Shown here: positions 26,309-35,785 of the stretch, piece by piece
How positions within the stretch are numbered: position 1 is the first letter of the stretch
Layout: the number at the start of each line of letters is the position of its first letter
Source: Corynebacterium suicordis DSM 45110
Lineage (GTDB): Bacteria > Actinomycetota > Actinomycetes > Mycobacteriales > Mycobacteriaceae
Length of the DNA: 64,000 bases
Reading direction: 5' to 3'
Assembly (NCBI RefSeq): GCF_015351405.1
Contig: NZ_JADKMY010000002.1
Span: forward strand, 310,001 to 374,000
Made by a program: the position numbers and the translations under genes
Notes under the pieces: model-generated
Databases searched by the model: none
The model's input: only the letters and a program-made list of their open reading frames with translations
What the model was told of the DNA's origin: nothing

Positions 26309-27151
26309 CTAGCGCAGCGCCTCAGGAATATGACTCACAGAAGTGATCGCTGGACCCAAGAAACGCGTGGCCAGGGCCGCAAAACGGGCGGGATCCCCGG
26401 TGGATTCAAAGCTTAAAGAGACTTCGCGCACAGGGTCGGTATCGGCCAGTTTTCCTGTCTCACTGAGCGTCCGATACACCGTTTTGGCCGTTTCCTCCGC
26501 GCTGGACACCAGCGTCACCTCTGGGCCCATCACCAACTGCACCACTCCGGAAAGCAGCGGGTAGTGCGTGCATCCCAGCACCACGGTGTCCACGTCTGCG
26601 GCCTTGAGCGGTTCCAGGTAGTTCTCCGTGAGACCCAAAATCTGCCGGCCGGTGGTGATCCCGCGTTCCACGAAGGGCACGAACAGCGGGCACGCCTCGG
26701 AGAAGACCTCCACGTCGCGGATATTCTCCGGCTCCGTGTGGCTCTGGAAAGTACGCAGGTACTCCCCGGATTCCACCGTGGCGGTAGTGCCAATCACACC
26801 CACTTTGCCATTGCGGGTGGTGGCCACAGCTCGCTTCACCGCGGGGAGGATCACCGGAATCACGGGCACGTCATAGCGCTGCTCAGCTTCCGCGGCGAAG
26901 GCCGCAGAGGCAGAATTGCATGCAATCACGATCATCTTGCAGCCCCTGGCCACCAAGTCATCGGCGATGGCCTGCGAAAACTCCCGCACCTGCTCCAGCG
27001 GCTTATCCCCATAGGGCGAGTGCGCCGTATCCCCCACGTAAATGATGGATTCGTGCGGCAGCTGGTCAACGATGGTGCGCGCCACCGTCAACCCACCCAC
27101 ACCGGAATCAAATACGCCGATGGGAGCGTTATCGAAGGTTTCTTCCGCCAT
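26309..27151 (-). CDS. murI: Glutamate racemase
   Basis: Makes D-glutamate for peptidoglycan. 280 residues: [18 protein letters not shown] and [11 protein letters not shown] (first catalytic cysteine region), [11 protein letters not shown], and LGCTHYPLL carrying the second catalytic cysteine. The two cysteines of CNSAS and GCTHYP are the racemising pair. ATG at 27151 follows the rhomboid stop by one base, so translation is coupled. The frame extends 13 codons further, into the upstream gene. Confidence 0.96.
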   Translation of the reverse strand: MAEETFDNAPIGVFDSGVGGLTVARTIVDQLPHESIIYVGDTAHSPYGDKPLEQVREFSQAIADDLVARGCKMIVIACNSASAAFAAEAEQRYDVPVIPVILPAVKRAVATTRNGKVGVIGTTATVESGEYLRTFQSHTEPENIRDVEVFSEACPLFVPFVERGITTGRQILGLTENYLEPLKAADVDTVVLGCTHYPLLSGVVQLVMGPEVTLVSSAEETAKTVYRTLSETGKLADTDPVREVSLSFESTGDPARFAALATRFLGPAITSVSHIPEALR

Positions 27152-27152
27152 G

Positions 27153-27824
27153 TCAGCGTGCACTCGCAATCCCCTTTCGTGCCTTGGCATTGGCCGTTGG
27201 AGTCAACTTTCCCATGATCACGCTGAGCCATGCGGCGATCACTCCACCCAGCGCGCCGAACAGGTGTCCCTGCCAGCTCACGCCCTGATCCCCGGGCAAT
27301 ATCCCCCAGATCATGCCCGCATAGGTGATGCCCACGATCACCCCGAGCGCAATCTGCATCGGTTGCCGAGTGAAGAATCCACGCGCCACCAAATAGGTGA
27401 GCCAACCGTAGATCAACCCGGAGGCGCCCACCACCACGGTGTACGGATTCCCGAAAATCCACACGCCCAGTCCGCCGACCAGCACAATCATCGCGGAGCT
27501 GAACCACAGCTCCCGCCGCCCGGATATAGCCAGCAGGAACAGGATCACCGCTCCCGCTGAGGTGTTGGCCAGCAGGTGCGCGTAGTTCACGTGGATGAAC
27601 GGCGCGCTCAGAATGCCCCACAGGGTGTCCACATCCCGCGGGTGGATTCCAAAACTAGTCAGCCGATACGCACTCAGCGCGTTGACGATATGCACCACCC
27701 AAATGATGGCGAGAAACCAGATCACGCTGAGCCCGGCGCGGAAGAACTGATTGCGCTCGTGCTTCACGGGCCACGTGCGGGTCCGCCTCTGCGGCACGGG
27801 ACGGCCCAAGTTATTCCCGCTCAT
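27153..27824 (-). CDS. Rhomboid-family intramembrane serine protease
   Basis: 223 residues with six or so transmembrane helices. The catalytic serine lies in [15 protein letters not shown] (GxSG) and the catalytic histidine in [11 protein letters not shown], with the HLLANTSAG helix between TM1 and TM2. It cleaves membrane proteins within the bilayer; substrates unknown. The N-terminal ~25 residues are basic and cytoplasmic. Counterpart of Rv1337. The start overlaps the end of the P1 peptidase gene by 14 nt and the stop is one base from murI, so the three are one operon. Confidence 0.93.
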   Translation of the reverse strand: MSGNNLGRPVPQRRTRTWPVKHERNQFFRAGLSVIWFLAIIWVVHIVNALSAYRLTSFGIHPRDVDTLWGILSAPFIHVNYAHLLANTSAGAVILFLLAISGRRELWFSSAMIVLVGGLGVWIFGNPYTVVVGASGLIYGWLTYLVARGFFTRQPMQIALGVIVGITYAGMIWGILPGDQGVSWQGHLFGALGGVIAAWLSVIMGKLTPTANAKARKGIASAR

Positions 27825-28944
27825 ATCCGGTGACGTCCTTCCACGATCGCGTCCCGTATGCAGTCTGCGCGTTCAACACCGCGTGCACGATCGCCCTCTC
27901 CACGCAGTTCGCTCCAGCCGCGCTCAGCATGCTCATTTCCACCGGGCCGGTTTCCTTCGCCTCGCGCGCCGTGGACAGTGCAAACAGCGTGTCTCCATCC
28001 ATCGGCATGTGCGCAGGTCGGATGGCCCGGCTCAGCCCATCGTGCGACGCCATCGCCAGCCGCTTCGCCTGCGCCTTATTCATCGGCGCATCGGTAGCCA
28101 CCACCCCAATCGTGGTGTTGAGCTGTGGCACACTCAGCATCTCGGGCAGGATCTTGGTGCCCAGCACGTTCATCCCGGCCAATTCTTCAATTTTTTCCGA
28201 CGCCACCTCGAAGCCAACCAGCCCCTCCCCCGAAGCGTTGGCTGATTCTCCCCCGCTGAATTCCGCGCCGAGTTCCGCCTCCGCGCCCCACAACATGCCG
28301 CTGCTGGGGTTGAACACCGCGCCTTGCGGGTTCACTGCCACTGCGGCACTAACGCAGATTCCCCCCAGTGGCGTGCGTTCCGGGAAAACATAGCTGGCCT
28401 GGCCGAACCCGCCCTTGAGCGCGCCTGCTGCCGCACCTAGACCCACGCCTACGTTGCCCTGGGCCGTGTCTGCATCTCGAGTTTTCCACGCTTCCAGCGC
28501 TCGCCGGGCGGCTTCCGCACCGGTTTGTTCATCTGGCCGGGATGTCCATTCACCCAGCAAGAGATCGAAAATCACCGCGCCGGGCACGATCGGCACCCGC
28601 TTGTCCATGTCCACTGGGCCAAGCACGGGGAATCCATAACCCTGGGTTTCCAATTCCCGCATCACTCCAGAGGTGGCGCTCAGCCCGAAGGCCGAACCTC
28701 CGCACAGAGCCAGCGCATGGATGGCACCCACAGTGTTCTCCGGGGAGAGCAGATCCGTCTCCCGCGTCCCGGGACCGCCACCGCGCACATCCACGCTGGC
28801 CACGGCACCTTCGGGAACCACCACCACGGTGACTCCGGAATCTCCTGCGCCCCCATCACAAATGGCGTGCCCCAGCCCCAACCCGGGCACATCCATCAAA
28901 GAGTTTGTGGGGCCCGGCGCGCCGCCGAAGAGATCAATCGTCAT
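27811..28944 (-). CDS. P1 family peptidase (DmpA/L-aminopeptidase-like, self-processing)
   Basis: An Ntn-type hydrolase of about 377 residues. N-terminal NSLMDVPGLGLGHAICDGGAGDSGVTVVV, the GGPGTRETDLLSP motif and HALALCGGSAFGLSA lead to the autoprocessing region, which in DmpA proteins precedes a nucleophilic Ser/Thr; here TTIGVVATDAPMNKAQAKRLA holds the probable site (ATDA). Family members cleave N-terminal residues or beta-peptides. ATG at 28944 overlaps the DUF2017 stop by 11 nt. Rv1333 is the mycobacterial counterpart by position. Confidence 0.88.
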   Translation of the reverse strand: MTIDLFGGAPGPTNSLMDVPGLGLGHAICDGGAGDSGVTVVVVPEGAVASVDVRGGGPGTRETDLLSPENTVGAIHALALCGGSAFGLSATSGVMRELETQGYGFPVLGPVDMDKRVPIVPGAVIFDLLLGEWTSRPDEQTGAEAARRALEAWKTRDADTAQGNVGVGLGAAAGALKGGFGQASYVFPERTPLGGICVSAAVAVNPQGAVFNPSSGMLWGAEAELGAEFSGGESANASGEGLVGFEVASEKIEELAGMNVLGTKILPEMLSVPQLNTTIGVVATDAPMNKAQAKRLAMASHDGLSRAIRPAHMPMDGDTLFALSTAREAKETGPVEMSMLSAAGANCVERAIVHAVLNAQTAYGTRSWKDVTGYERE

Positions 28945-29545
28945 CGTGAATCCCATTGCCGTCGCGGAGGTCTTCATCGATGTCCAGATCGCCCATCATC
29001 GCGAAGAGCAGAGAATCCAAGTGCCCGCCCAGCCAGTCCATGTACTGCTGCGCGGCAATGCAGCGCTGATCTTCTTCGCCATAGCGCAGAATGAACTCCT
29101 GCAACTGCTGGTGGTGATAGTTGCGGATATCCGTCAGGGCATTGGTCCACAGTCGCGCTTCGGATTCCGAAAGTGAGATGTTCACGGAACCATCGGGACC
29201 CAGCGTGTCCGCCACGATGCGCAGGCTGAGCAGTTTATTACGAATGATGTCCGTCTCATTGAGCTGGCGCATCAGGGCGGCGTCGCCTTCAACTTCTTCC
29301 TGCCCCTCCTTGAAGAAGCTGGGCAGCAAACGAGCCAGGGCAGCATTCTCCGGCGCCTTCGCGTGCCCGGATGTCATGCCCGTCATCTCCGCGAGCTCAT
29401 CCTTGGGCGCGGTGCGCACCCGCTCCATCAGTGCATCCGCAATGGTGGAGGCACTTTCCCCGAGCATTTCCCGCTCCATCGGATCCAGGCGAGTGATGAA
29501 GCGGGTGCCGCGCATCATCCCCTTTTTCTTTGACCATGCATCCAT
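28934..29545 (-). CDS. DUF2017 family protein
   Basis: 203 residues, acidic, predicted all-helical: LDPMEREMLGESASTIADALMERV, DALMR..NETDIIRNKLLSLRIVADTL, WTNALTDIRNYHHQQL and QQYMDWLGGHLDSLLFAMMG. No catalytic motif. It is encoded between clpS (3 bp upstream) and the P1 peptidase in this and other Actinobacteria, at the position of Rv1332, and an involvement with ClpS/Clp proteolysis is an inference from that linkage only. The C-terminus (DEDLRDGNGIHDDD) overlaps the next gene. Confidence 0.85.
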   Translation of the reverse strand: MDAWSKKKGMMRGTRFITRLDPMEREMLGESASTIADALMERVRTAPKDELAEMTGMTSGHAKAPENAALARLLPSFFKEGQEEVEGDAALMRQLNETDIIRNKLLSLRIVADTLGPDGSVNISLSESEARLWTNALTDIRNYHHQQLQEFILRYGEEDQRCIAAQQYMDWLGGHLDSLLFAMMGDLDIDEDLRDGNGIHDDD

Positions 29546-29548
29546 GAT

Positions 29549-29854
29549 TTATCCGTCCGATCGCTGCAGGGTGGCCCACAGGCCAGCTGTGTGGAGCTTT
29601 TTCACATCTGCTTCCACTTTGTCCCGCTCACCGGAGCTGACCACGGCTTTGCCCTCGTTGTGCACCTGCATCATCAATTCTGTGGCCTTCTTGCGCGAGT
29701 AGCCCAAGGTGGTTTGGAAGACATAGGTGACATAGCTCATGAGGTTCACGGGGTCATCCCAGCAGATGCACAACCACGGCAGGTTGGCTTCCGCGAGGGT
29801 GTCCGGAACCTTTTCCTCTACTGGTGTTGCCATAGGCGCTGCTGGAGACGTCAT
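29549..29854 (-). CDS. clpS: ATP-dependent Clp protease adaptor ClpS
   Basis: 101-residue N-end rule adaptor that delivers substrates to ClpC1/ClpAP-type unfoldases. Core: WLCICWDDPVNLMSYVTYVFQTTLGYSRKKATELMMQVHNEGKAVV, with the N-degron pocket residues in DDPVN and the helix MMQVHNEGK, then GERDKVEADVKKLHTAGLWATL. The ATG at 29854 has GGTGTGGGG upstream; an internal ATG at 29833 is an alternative. It begins the leftward operon clpS-DUF2017-P1 peptidase-rhomboid-murI and diverges from pncB. Confidence 0.95.
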   Translation of the reverse strand: MTSPAAPMATPVEEKVPDTLAEANLPWLCICWDDPVNLMSYVTYVFQTTLGYSRKKATELMMQVHNEGKAVVSSGERDKVEADVKKLHTAGLWATLQRSDG

Positions 29855-29917
29855 GCCCCACACCTTACCGCCGCGTGCGCAGTAGTGCCCCCATGGCGAA
29901 CCCGGTTGGCTAGAGTA

Positions 29918-31267
29918 ATGGAGGTGACTCACAATGACTCTCCCAAACTCACCGACATCACCTCTGTGCGCTCCTCTGCTCTCCTCACGGACAAGTACGA
30001 GCTCACGATGCTGGAAGCAGCGCTGCAGGATGGCTCGGCTCACCGCGAATGCGCCTTTGAGGTGTTCACCCGTCGCCTCCCCAATGAACGCCGTTATGGC
30101 GTGGTAGCCGGAACCGCGCGCGTGCTGGCGGCAGTGCGGGACTTTGTCTTTACCGAAGAGCAGCTGGAAGATCTGGATTTCCTCCACGAGCGCACGCTGG
30201 AGTACCTGCGTAACTACCGTTTTAGCGGGCACATCGATGGCTTCCGCGAGGGTGAGCTGTACTTCCCCAATTCCCCCATCCTCACTGTTCGCGGCACATT
30301 CGCGGAGTGCGTGATCCTGGAAACGGTGATTCTTTCTATCCTGAACGCCGATTCCGCCGTGGCCTCCGCCGCCGCGCGTATGGTCACCGCTGCCGCTGGC
30401 CGGCCGATCATCGAGATGGGCTCCCGCCGGACGCACGAGTATGCCGCGGTCACTGCGGCCCGTGCGGCCTATCTGGCCGGATTCGACGCCACCTCCAACC
30501 TCGAGGCATCCCGCCGCTACGGTATCCCTGCCTCCGGTACCGCGGCGCACGCGTGGACTCTCCTGCATGTGGACGAGAACGGCCAGCCCGATGAGAAGGC
30601 TGCTTTCCAGGCGCAGATCGATGCCCTTGGAGTGGACACGACCCTGCTGGTGGACACTTTTGACATCACCCAGGGCGTGGACAATGCCGTGGCCGTGGCC
30701 GGCCCGAAGCTGGGTGGCGTGCGTATCGATTCCGGCGATCTCGGTGTGCTCACCCGGGAAGTGCGCGCACAGCTGGATGGCCTCGGCGCCACCGAGACCA
30801 AGATCGTGGTCTCTAGCGACCTCGATGAATTCGCCATTGCCGCCCTGCGCTCCGAGCCCGTGGACGTGTTTGGCGTGGGCACGTCCGTGGTGACGGGCTC
30901 CGATGCCCCCACCGCTGGACTGGTGTACAAGCTCGTGGAGGTCGAGGGACACCCCGTAGCCAAGCGAGCTCGCGGCAAGGCGTCCAAGGGTGGTGCGAAG
31001 GCAACCGTGCGTTTCTGCCGCTCCACGGGAACCGCAGTTGAAGAAGTGACATACCCGTTTGGCGGGGAAGAGCCGGCGTCGAACGGCTTTACCACCACCC
31101 CATTGACCAACTCCCTGATACGCGACGGCGAGCTGGTGGAGCCTCAGCCCACCTTGGAAGAATCCCGCCAGTATTTGGCGGATCAGCTGGTCACGCTGCC
31201 GTGGGAGGGCCTGGCTCTCACCCGAGACGAACCCGCCTTGAGCGTTCGTCACATCACCGCACCTTAA
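29918..31267 (+). CDS. pncB: Nicotinate phosphoribosyltransferase
   Basis: Salvages nicotinate to nicotinate mononucleotide for NAD. About 449 residues: LLTDKYELTMLEAALQDGSA, FEVFTRRLPNERRYGVVAG, LYFPNSPILTVRGTFAE, EMGSRRTHEYAAVTAARAAYLAGF (with the catalytic histidine), VRIDSGDLGVL (phosphoribosyl site) and GVGTSVVTGSDAPTAGLVYKLVEV are family hallmarks. The start is uncertain: ATG at 29918 or GTG at 29924, both with weak ribosome sites. nadE, the last step of the pathway, is also in the window. Divergent from clpS, matching Rv1330c-Rv1331. Confidence 0.94.
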   Translation: MEVTHNDSPKLTDITSVRSSALLTDKYELTMLEAALQDGSAHRECAFEVFTRRLPNERRYGVVAGTARVLAAVRDFVFTEEQLEDLDFLHERTLEYLRNYRFSGHIDGFREGELYFPNSPILTVRGTFAECVILETVILSILNADSAVASAAARMVTAAAGRPIIEMGSRRTHEYAAVTAARAAYLAGFDATSNLEASRRYGIPASGTAAHAWTLLHVDENGQPDEKAAFQAQIDALGVDTTLLVDTFDITQGVDNAVAVAGPKLGGVRIDSGDLGVLTREVRAQLDGLGATETKIVVSSDLDEFAIAALRSEPVDVFGVGTSVVTGSDAPTAGLVYKLVEVEGHPVAKRARGKASKGGAKATVRFCRSTGTAVEEVTYPFGGEEPASNGFTTTPLTNSLIRDGELVEPQPTLEESRQYLADQLVTLPWEGLALTRDEPALSVRHITAP

Positions 31268-31298
31268 AGCACGTCTACCCAGGAAAACTGATTCACGA

Positions 31299-33347
31299 GT
31301 GACATCTCAACAAACCAGTACGCAAAAGCTCCTCCAGGTGGCGGTCGAATCGCTGGGTGGCAGCCCTCGCGAGGGGCAACAGCGGATGGCAGATGCGGTG
31401 CATCAAGCCATGAGCGATCAGGAGCACCTGGCCGTGCAAGCGGGCACCGGCACGGGTAAATCCCTGGCCTACCTGGTGCCAGCAGTGCAGCAGGCGATGG
31501 ACGCGGATCTTCCCGTAATCATCTCCACCGCGACCATTGCGCTGCAGCGACAGCTGGTGGAGCGGGATCTGCCGCGGCTGGCGGAGTCCCTGAAAAAAGA
31601 ATTGCCGCGTCCCCTGGAATCCGCGATCCTCAAGGGGCGGAACAATTACCTGTGCCTGAACAAGGTTCATGGTGGCGCCAAGGAAGCTCACAGTGACTCC
31701 GGTGTGCACCCGGATGCGGAGGCGCTGCTCTCCCCGGAGGAGATTTCCCACACCGGTGCGCAGGTCAAGCGGCTGCATGAATGGGCTGCCGAGACCGAAG
31801 ACGGCGATCGGGACAACCTGGACCGTGGCGTGAGCGATCAGGCCTGGCGACAGGTTTCCGTGAATTCTCGCGAGTGCCTGGGTGCCTCCCGCTGCCCCTA
31901 TGGGGATCAATGCTTCGCGGAGCTGGCACGGGCCAAGGCAAGCGAGGCGGACATCGTGGTGACCAACCACGCGCTGCTGGCGATCGATGCCATGGCCGAT
32001 GCGCCTGTACTGCCGGAGCATGACGTGGTGGTGGTCGATGAGGCCCACGAGCTGGTCTCGCGGATAACCTCCGCTGCCACCGCCGAGCTCTCCCCCATGG
32101 CCGTGGCGATCCTGGCCAAGCGAGTGGAGAAACTGGCCCCCAAGGGTGGCGAGAGCGGCAAGGATGCGGGCGCTGAACTCGAAGATGCCGGAGATGCGTG
32201 GAACAAGGCGCTGGATTCTGCCATCGCCGCTTCTGGCCGTGCGGGTTCTCCGGATTCCATCATCGGCCGGTGGACTGAAGTTCCCATCGGATTAGACGTT
32301 TCACTGGCCGCGTTGCGCGACGCCGCGTGGAAGGCCAACCGCATGATTAACGGCATTCCGCCTGGTGAATTTAGCAACGACCCCACGCAGGCCGCAGAGC
32401 GTCAGGCGATCCTCGCGGCCACCGAGGAGCTGCACGATACCGTGCAGCGAGTGCTCGAGGCCTCCGCACCCGATGCCGCTGAAAAGGCCTCTGATCTGCT
32501 GGGCGAAGACGTGGTGTGGTTGTCTTCGGAGCTCAAGCGTAAGCAGATCTTCGTGGCTCCGCTGAGCGTGGCCGACCTACTGCGCCAGCGCCTGTTTTCC
32601 CAATCGACGGTCATTTTGACATCCGCGACCCTAGCCCTGGGCGGTAAATTTTCCGGGATGATGGCTCAGTGGGGATTGAAATCCACCGCCACCACCCTTG
32701 ATGTGGGTACTCCCTTCGAGGCCCGCACGCACGGCATTTTGTACGTGGCTTCACACCTGGATAAGCCGGGCCGCGAGGGTGCCAACGCCCAGACCATTGA
32801 TGAAACCGCGCAGCTGATCAATGCCGCCGGTGGACGCACGCTCGGGCTGTTTTCTTCCCGGCGCGCTGCCGAGGAAATGGCTGATCAACTCCGCGGAGTG
32901 GTCCCCCACAAGATTCTCCTGCAGGGCGAGGATTCCATGTCCTCACTGGTGGAGCGGTTCCGCGAGGATGAATCCACGTGCTTATTCGGCACACTCGGCC
33001 TCTGGCAGGGAGTGGACGTTCCGGGGCCGAGCTTGTCTCTGGTGATCATTGACCGCATCCCTTTCCCTCGCCCGGATGACCCCCTCATGAAGGCACGGCA
33101 GGAAGCGGCCGCGAAGGCTGGGCGCAATGGCTTCATGGAAGTCGCCGCCACGCATGCAGCATTGTTGCTGGCTCAAGGGGCAGGCCGGTTGTTGCGCTCG
33201 GTGGATGATCGCGGAATGGTCGCGGTACTGGATCAGCGTTTGGCTACCGCTCGCTACGGCAGCTTCCTGCGGAATTCGATGCCCGACTTCTGGGAAACTA
33301 CGTCCCAGAAGACAGCACTGGCAGCTCTGCGCAGGCTGATTAAATAA
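31299..33347 (+). CDS. dinG: DinG-family ATP-dependent DNA helicase (XPD-like)
   Basis: 5'-3' superfamily 2 helicase, 682 residues. Walker A is VQAGTGTGKSLAYLVP, the DEAH box is VVVDEAHEL, and the late motifs are LFSSRRAAEEMADQL and LVIIDRIPFPRPDDP ending in LAQGAGRLLRS. Cysteines in NYLCLNKV and RECLGASRCPYGDQCF form the four-cysteine Fe-S cluster pattern of XPD/DinG. GTG at 31299 is the start, 31 bp after pncB, probably the same operon as in M. tuberculosis (Rv1329c-Rv1330c). Functions in DNA repair and resolution of R-loops or G4 structures are known for the family. Confidence 0.93.
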   Translation: MTSQQTSTQKLLQVAVESLGGSPREGQQRMADAVHQAMSDQEHLAVQAGTGTGKSLAYLVPAVQQAMDADLPVIISTATIALQRQLVERDLPRLAESLKKELPRPLESAILKGRNNYLCLNKVHGGAKEAHSDSGVHPDAEALLSPEEISHTGAQVKRLHEWAAETEDGDRDNLDRGVSDQAWRQVSVNSRECLGASRCPYGDQCFAELARAKASEADIVVTNHALLAIDAMADAPVLPEHDVVVVDEAHELVSRITSAATAELSPMAVAILAKRVEKLAPKGGESGKDAGAELEDAGDAWNKALDSAIAASGRAGSPDSIIGRWTEVPIGLDVSLAALRDAAWKANRMINGIPPGEFSNDPTQAAERQAILAATEELHDTVQRVLEASAPDAAEKASDLLGEDVVWLSSELKRKQIFVAPLSVADLLRQRLFSQSTVILTSATLALGGKFSGMMAQWGLKSTATTLDVGTPFEARTHGILYVASHLDKPGREGANAQTIDETAQLINAAGGRTLGLFSSRRAAEEMADQLRGVVPHKILLQGEDSMSSLVERFREDESTCLFGTLGLWQGVDVPGPSLSLVIIDRIPFPRPDDPLMKARQEAAAKAGRNGFMEVAATHAALLLAQGAGRLLRSVDDRGMVAVLDQRLATARYGSFLRNSMPDFWETTSQKTALAALRRLIK

Positions 33348-33361
33348 GTAGCTCTGCGCGC

Positions 33362-35785
33362 CTAAACCATGATCTTGGTGCGGGCCATTCCCTCGTTGAT
33401 TCGGCGGTTATAGCTGTTGAGGAAGCGGCGCAGCACCAGACCCAGGATGAGGGCCGGGATGGTGAAGAGCAGGAGCAGCCCCAGCTCAATCCATAGATCG
33501 CCTTGGTAAATACCTGCCATCGCGGAACGCATCGCGTTGATCGCATGGGTGGCTGGCAGCCATCCACTGATGCGTTGGAACCATTCCGGCAGCACCTGCA
33601 GTGGGTATGCTCCGCCCGCACTGGATATCTGATTAACCAGCAGGAACACGGATATTGCCTTGCCCGCGCTGCCGAAGGAAAGCACCAGGGTGTAGACGAT
33701 CAGCATGAAGACCAAGGCCGTCACCACACAGGTGAGCAACAACAGGAATGGATGCTGCGGGCCAGCGTGGGCGAACGCCAGCAAACCCACGACGGTCAAG
33801 ATGGCCTGCATGACACCAATCAGCGCGAAGATCCCGTAGCGCCCGAAGTAACTCTGAGCCGGCGAGAACGCGGGCTCGTCAGCATCGGAATACTCCTCGA
33901 AGTCGGAATCATCATCGTCTGAGCCATCATCGTCTGCGTCAAACGTTGAGTCAGCGTCATCCTCATCTGCAAAATTCTTGCTCACATGCTCGTTGGTGCC
34001 GTCGGTCGCGATGTGGCTCAGGTTCGCGTTGTCTTCTTCATCCCACGGATTACTTTCCAACTCAGAGTCTTCATGTTCAGCATCTTCGCCGAACTCAGAG
34101 TCCTCATCCATCATTTGGCGCTTGCTGTAGGTGACCTCAGGGCGCACGAGCACGGCGGTGAGCAAGGCGCCGATCCACAGTGCCAACGTGGTGTACAGGG
34201 GCAACATGCCTGCGCCGAAGCTCGCCACGGGGTAAATCGCTTCACGCGAGACCGAAACCGGGGTGGCCAGCTGAGAGGCCAAGGCTTCTGGGTCTGATCC
34301 CACGACCTTTGACAAACGAGCGAAGTCACCCGTTTTGCCGGCGTTCGCCAGCTCGTTTTCTAGGTCCGCGAATCGCTTGCTCTGTTCCTCCAGCTTGTCC
34401 GCCAAATTGCGGGCGGAAGTCTGCGCCTTGGACAGTGTCTGATCAAGGGATCCGGGGGAATCGCCGAGCTGGGTTTTCACGGAATCCAGGTCTTGGCGAA
34501 CCGTAGCGATGTTGTTACCCAGCTCGTTGAGGCTGCCGCCCAACTGCTCGAGCTGCGGGCGAAGGTTGTTGTTGTACGCACTGCGGGCGTTGACCACTGC
34601 GTTGCGCGCCCTATCGATCGCGTCCCGCACGCCTTGGCGGGAAGACTGGGAAGACGTTCCCCCATCGCGGATATCTGCGCTGGTCTGACGCAGACGATTC
34701 TGCAGATCGGTGCTGCGGGTGATGGCGGCGTCGAGTCCGGTCAACGACCGATCCAGCTCAGCCTTGGCAGGCGCCGGTAACTGCTGCCCCACGGACTGAT
34801 CCAAAGTGTCGCGCAGCTGTTGGAGACCATCAGTCTGCGTCTGCACCCGCTGGGCGATGGAATCAAAAGTATCTGCGACAGACGCACCAGAGCTGTCCGC
34901 GTTGGCGAAGAGCGCGTCCAAGCGTTGACCAACCACCTCAAAGCTGGCTGCGGTCGCGTTCAGAGAGGCATCAACCGAGCCGGAGGCACCTCCGAGGGTT
35001 GTCTCCAGGCCGGACGCGTCACCCGTCGCGCCGCCGATGCTCGAGTTGGGATCATCGAACTGCGCGCCTGCTGCACGCGCGATATCACCCGCACTGTTCA
35101 CCAGGGGCCGGGTGGTATCCAGGAGATCTGCGAAAGATCGCACCGTTTGCGCACCGGAGTGCAAGCGGAGGCTCACGTTATCCACTCGGGACTGGATCCG
35201 CGCAACGGAAGCTTGGGTGTCCGACTCGTTCAGGTAATCGTCGAGCGAGGACACCACCCCAATGCCCACCGAACTCACGGTTTGGGTGAAGTTGGCATTG
35301 ATCTGGTTGATCACGCCATCCGCACCCTGGGAAGTAATGACAGTTGAGAGGGCATTCTTCTTCTGGTTCGTATAGAGCTCGAGCTCCGTGGGCTTCGTAC
35401 CGGTCACATAGAAACTCAGCAGAGACTTGCTGAAGTTTTCCGGCAGGACGATGGAGGCGTAGTACTCACCCGACTTGGTGCCCTCGATGGCCTCATCCTC
35501 GCTGGTGATGATCCAATCGATCTGATGGTTACGGCTGAGCTGAGCCAGGACCTGATCACCAATATTGATGTCCATAGCGGCCAGGTCACTCTTATAGCCC
35601 TCATCCGTGCTGGCCACGGCAATTTTCAGCTCATTCGTGCGGGAAAATGGATCCCAGCTGGCGAGGACGTTAAAGACAGAGAAGAACATCGGGATGACAA
35701 CCAACCCGCAGACCACCAGTGCCGTCATGACACTGCGTCGAATTGCCCAGATGTCCCGTGTGAAAACCTTTCGCGCGCTCATCAT
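33362..35785 (-). CDS. YhgE/Pip-family membrane protein, second copy
   Basis: 807 residues. An N-terminal transmembrane helix (VCGLVVIPMFFSVFNVLASWDPFSRT) is followed by an extracytoplasmic domain. A ~350-residue region rich in Ala, Gln and Asp repeats (residues ~170-490) is predicted as coiled coil, and about five transmembrane helices at the C-terminus form an ABC-2-like permease region. A striking acidic cytoplasmic insert (DEDDADSTFDADDDGSDDDD) lies between the first and second C-terminal helices. Homologues are linked to phage infection (Pip) and to type VII secretion or ABC-type export; the role here is unknown. Its ATG overlaps the stop of the upstream paralogue (ATGA), so they form a coupled pair. 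Confidence 0.85.
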   Translation of the reverse strand: MMSARKVFTRDIWAIRRSVMTALVVCGLVVIPMFFSVFNVLASWDPFSRTNELKIAVASTDEGYKSDLAAMDINIGDQVLAQLSRNHQIDWIITSEDEAIEGTKSGEYYASIVLPENFSKSLLSFYVTGTKPTELELYTNQKKNALSTVITSQGADGVINQINANFTQTVSSVGIGVVSSLDDYLNESDTQASVARIQSRVDNVSLRLHSGAQTVRSFADLLDTTRPLVNSAGDIARAAGAQFDDPNSSIGGATGDASGLETTLGGASGSVDASLNATAASFEVVGQRLDALFANADSSGASVADTFDSIAQRVQTQTDGLQQLRDTLDQSVGQQLPAPAKAELDRSLTGLDAAITRSTDLQNRLRQTSADIRDGGTSSQSSRQGVRDAIDRARNAVVNARSAYNNNLRPQLEQLGGSLNELGNNIATVRQDLDSVKTQLGDSPGSLDQTLSKAQTSARNLADKLEEQSKRFADLENELANAGKTGDFARLSKVVGSDPEALASQLATPVSVSREAIYPVASFGAGMLPLYTTLALWIGALLTAVLVRPEVTYSKRQMMDEDSEFGEDAEHEDSELESNPWDEEDNANLSHIATDGTNEHVSKNFADEDDADSTFDADDDGSDDDDSDFEEYSDADEPAFSPAQSYFGRYGIFALIGVMQAILTVVGLLAFAHAGPQHPFLLLLTCVVTALVFMLIVYTLVLSFGSAGKAISVFLLVNQISSAGGAYPLQVLPEWFQRISGWLPATHAINAMRSAMAGIYQGDLWIELGLLLLFTIPALILGLVLRRFLNSYNRRINEGMARTKIMV

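Noticed and set aside
29855..31252. Long minus-strand extension upstream of clpS
   Set aside because: The same frame continues over pncB, but only the last 101 codons match ClpS, and an ATG with ribosome site begins there.
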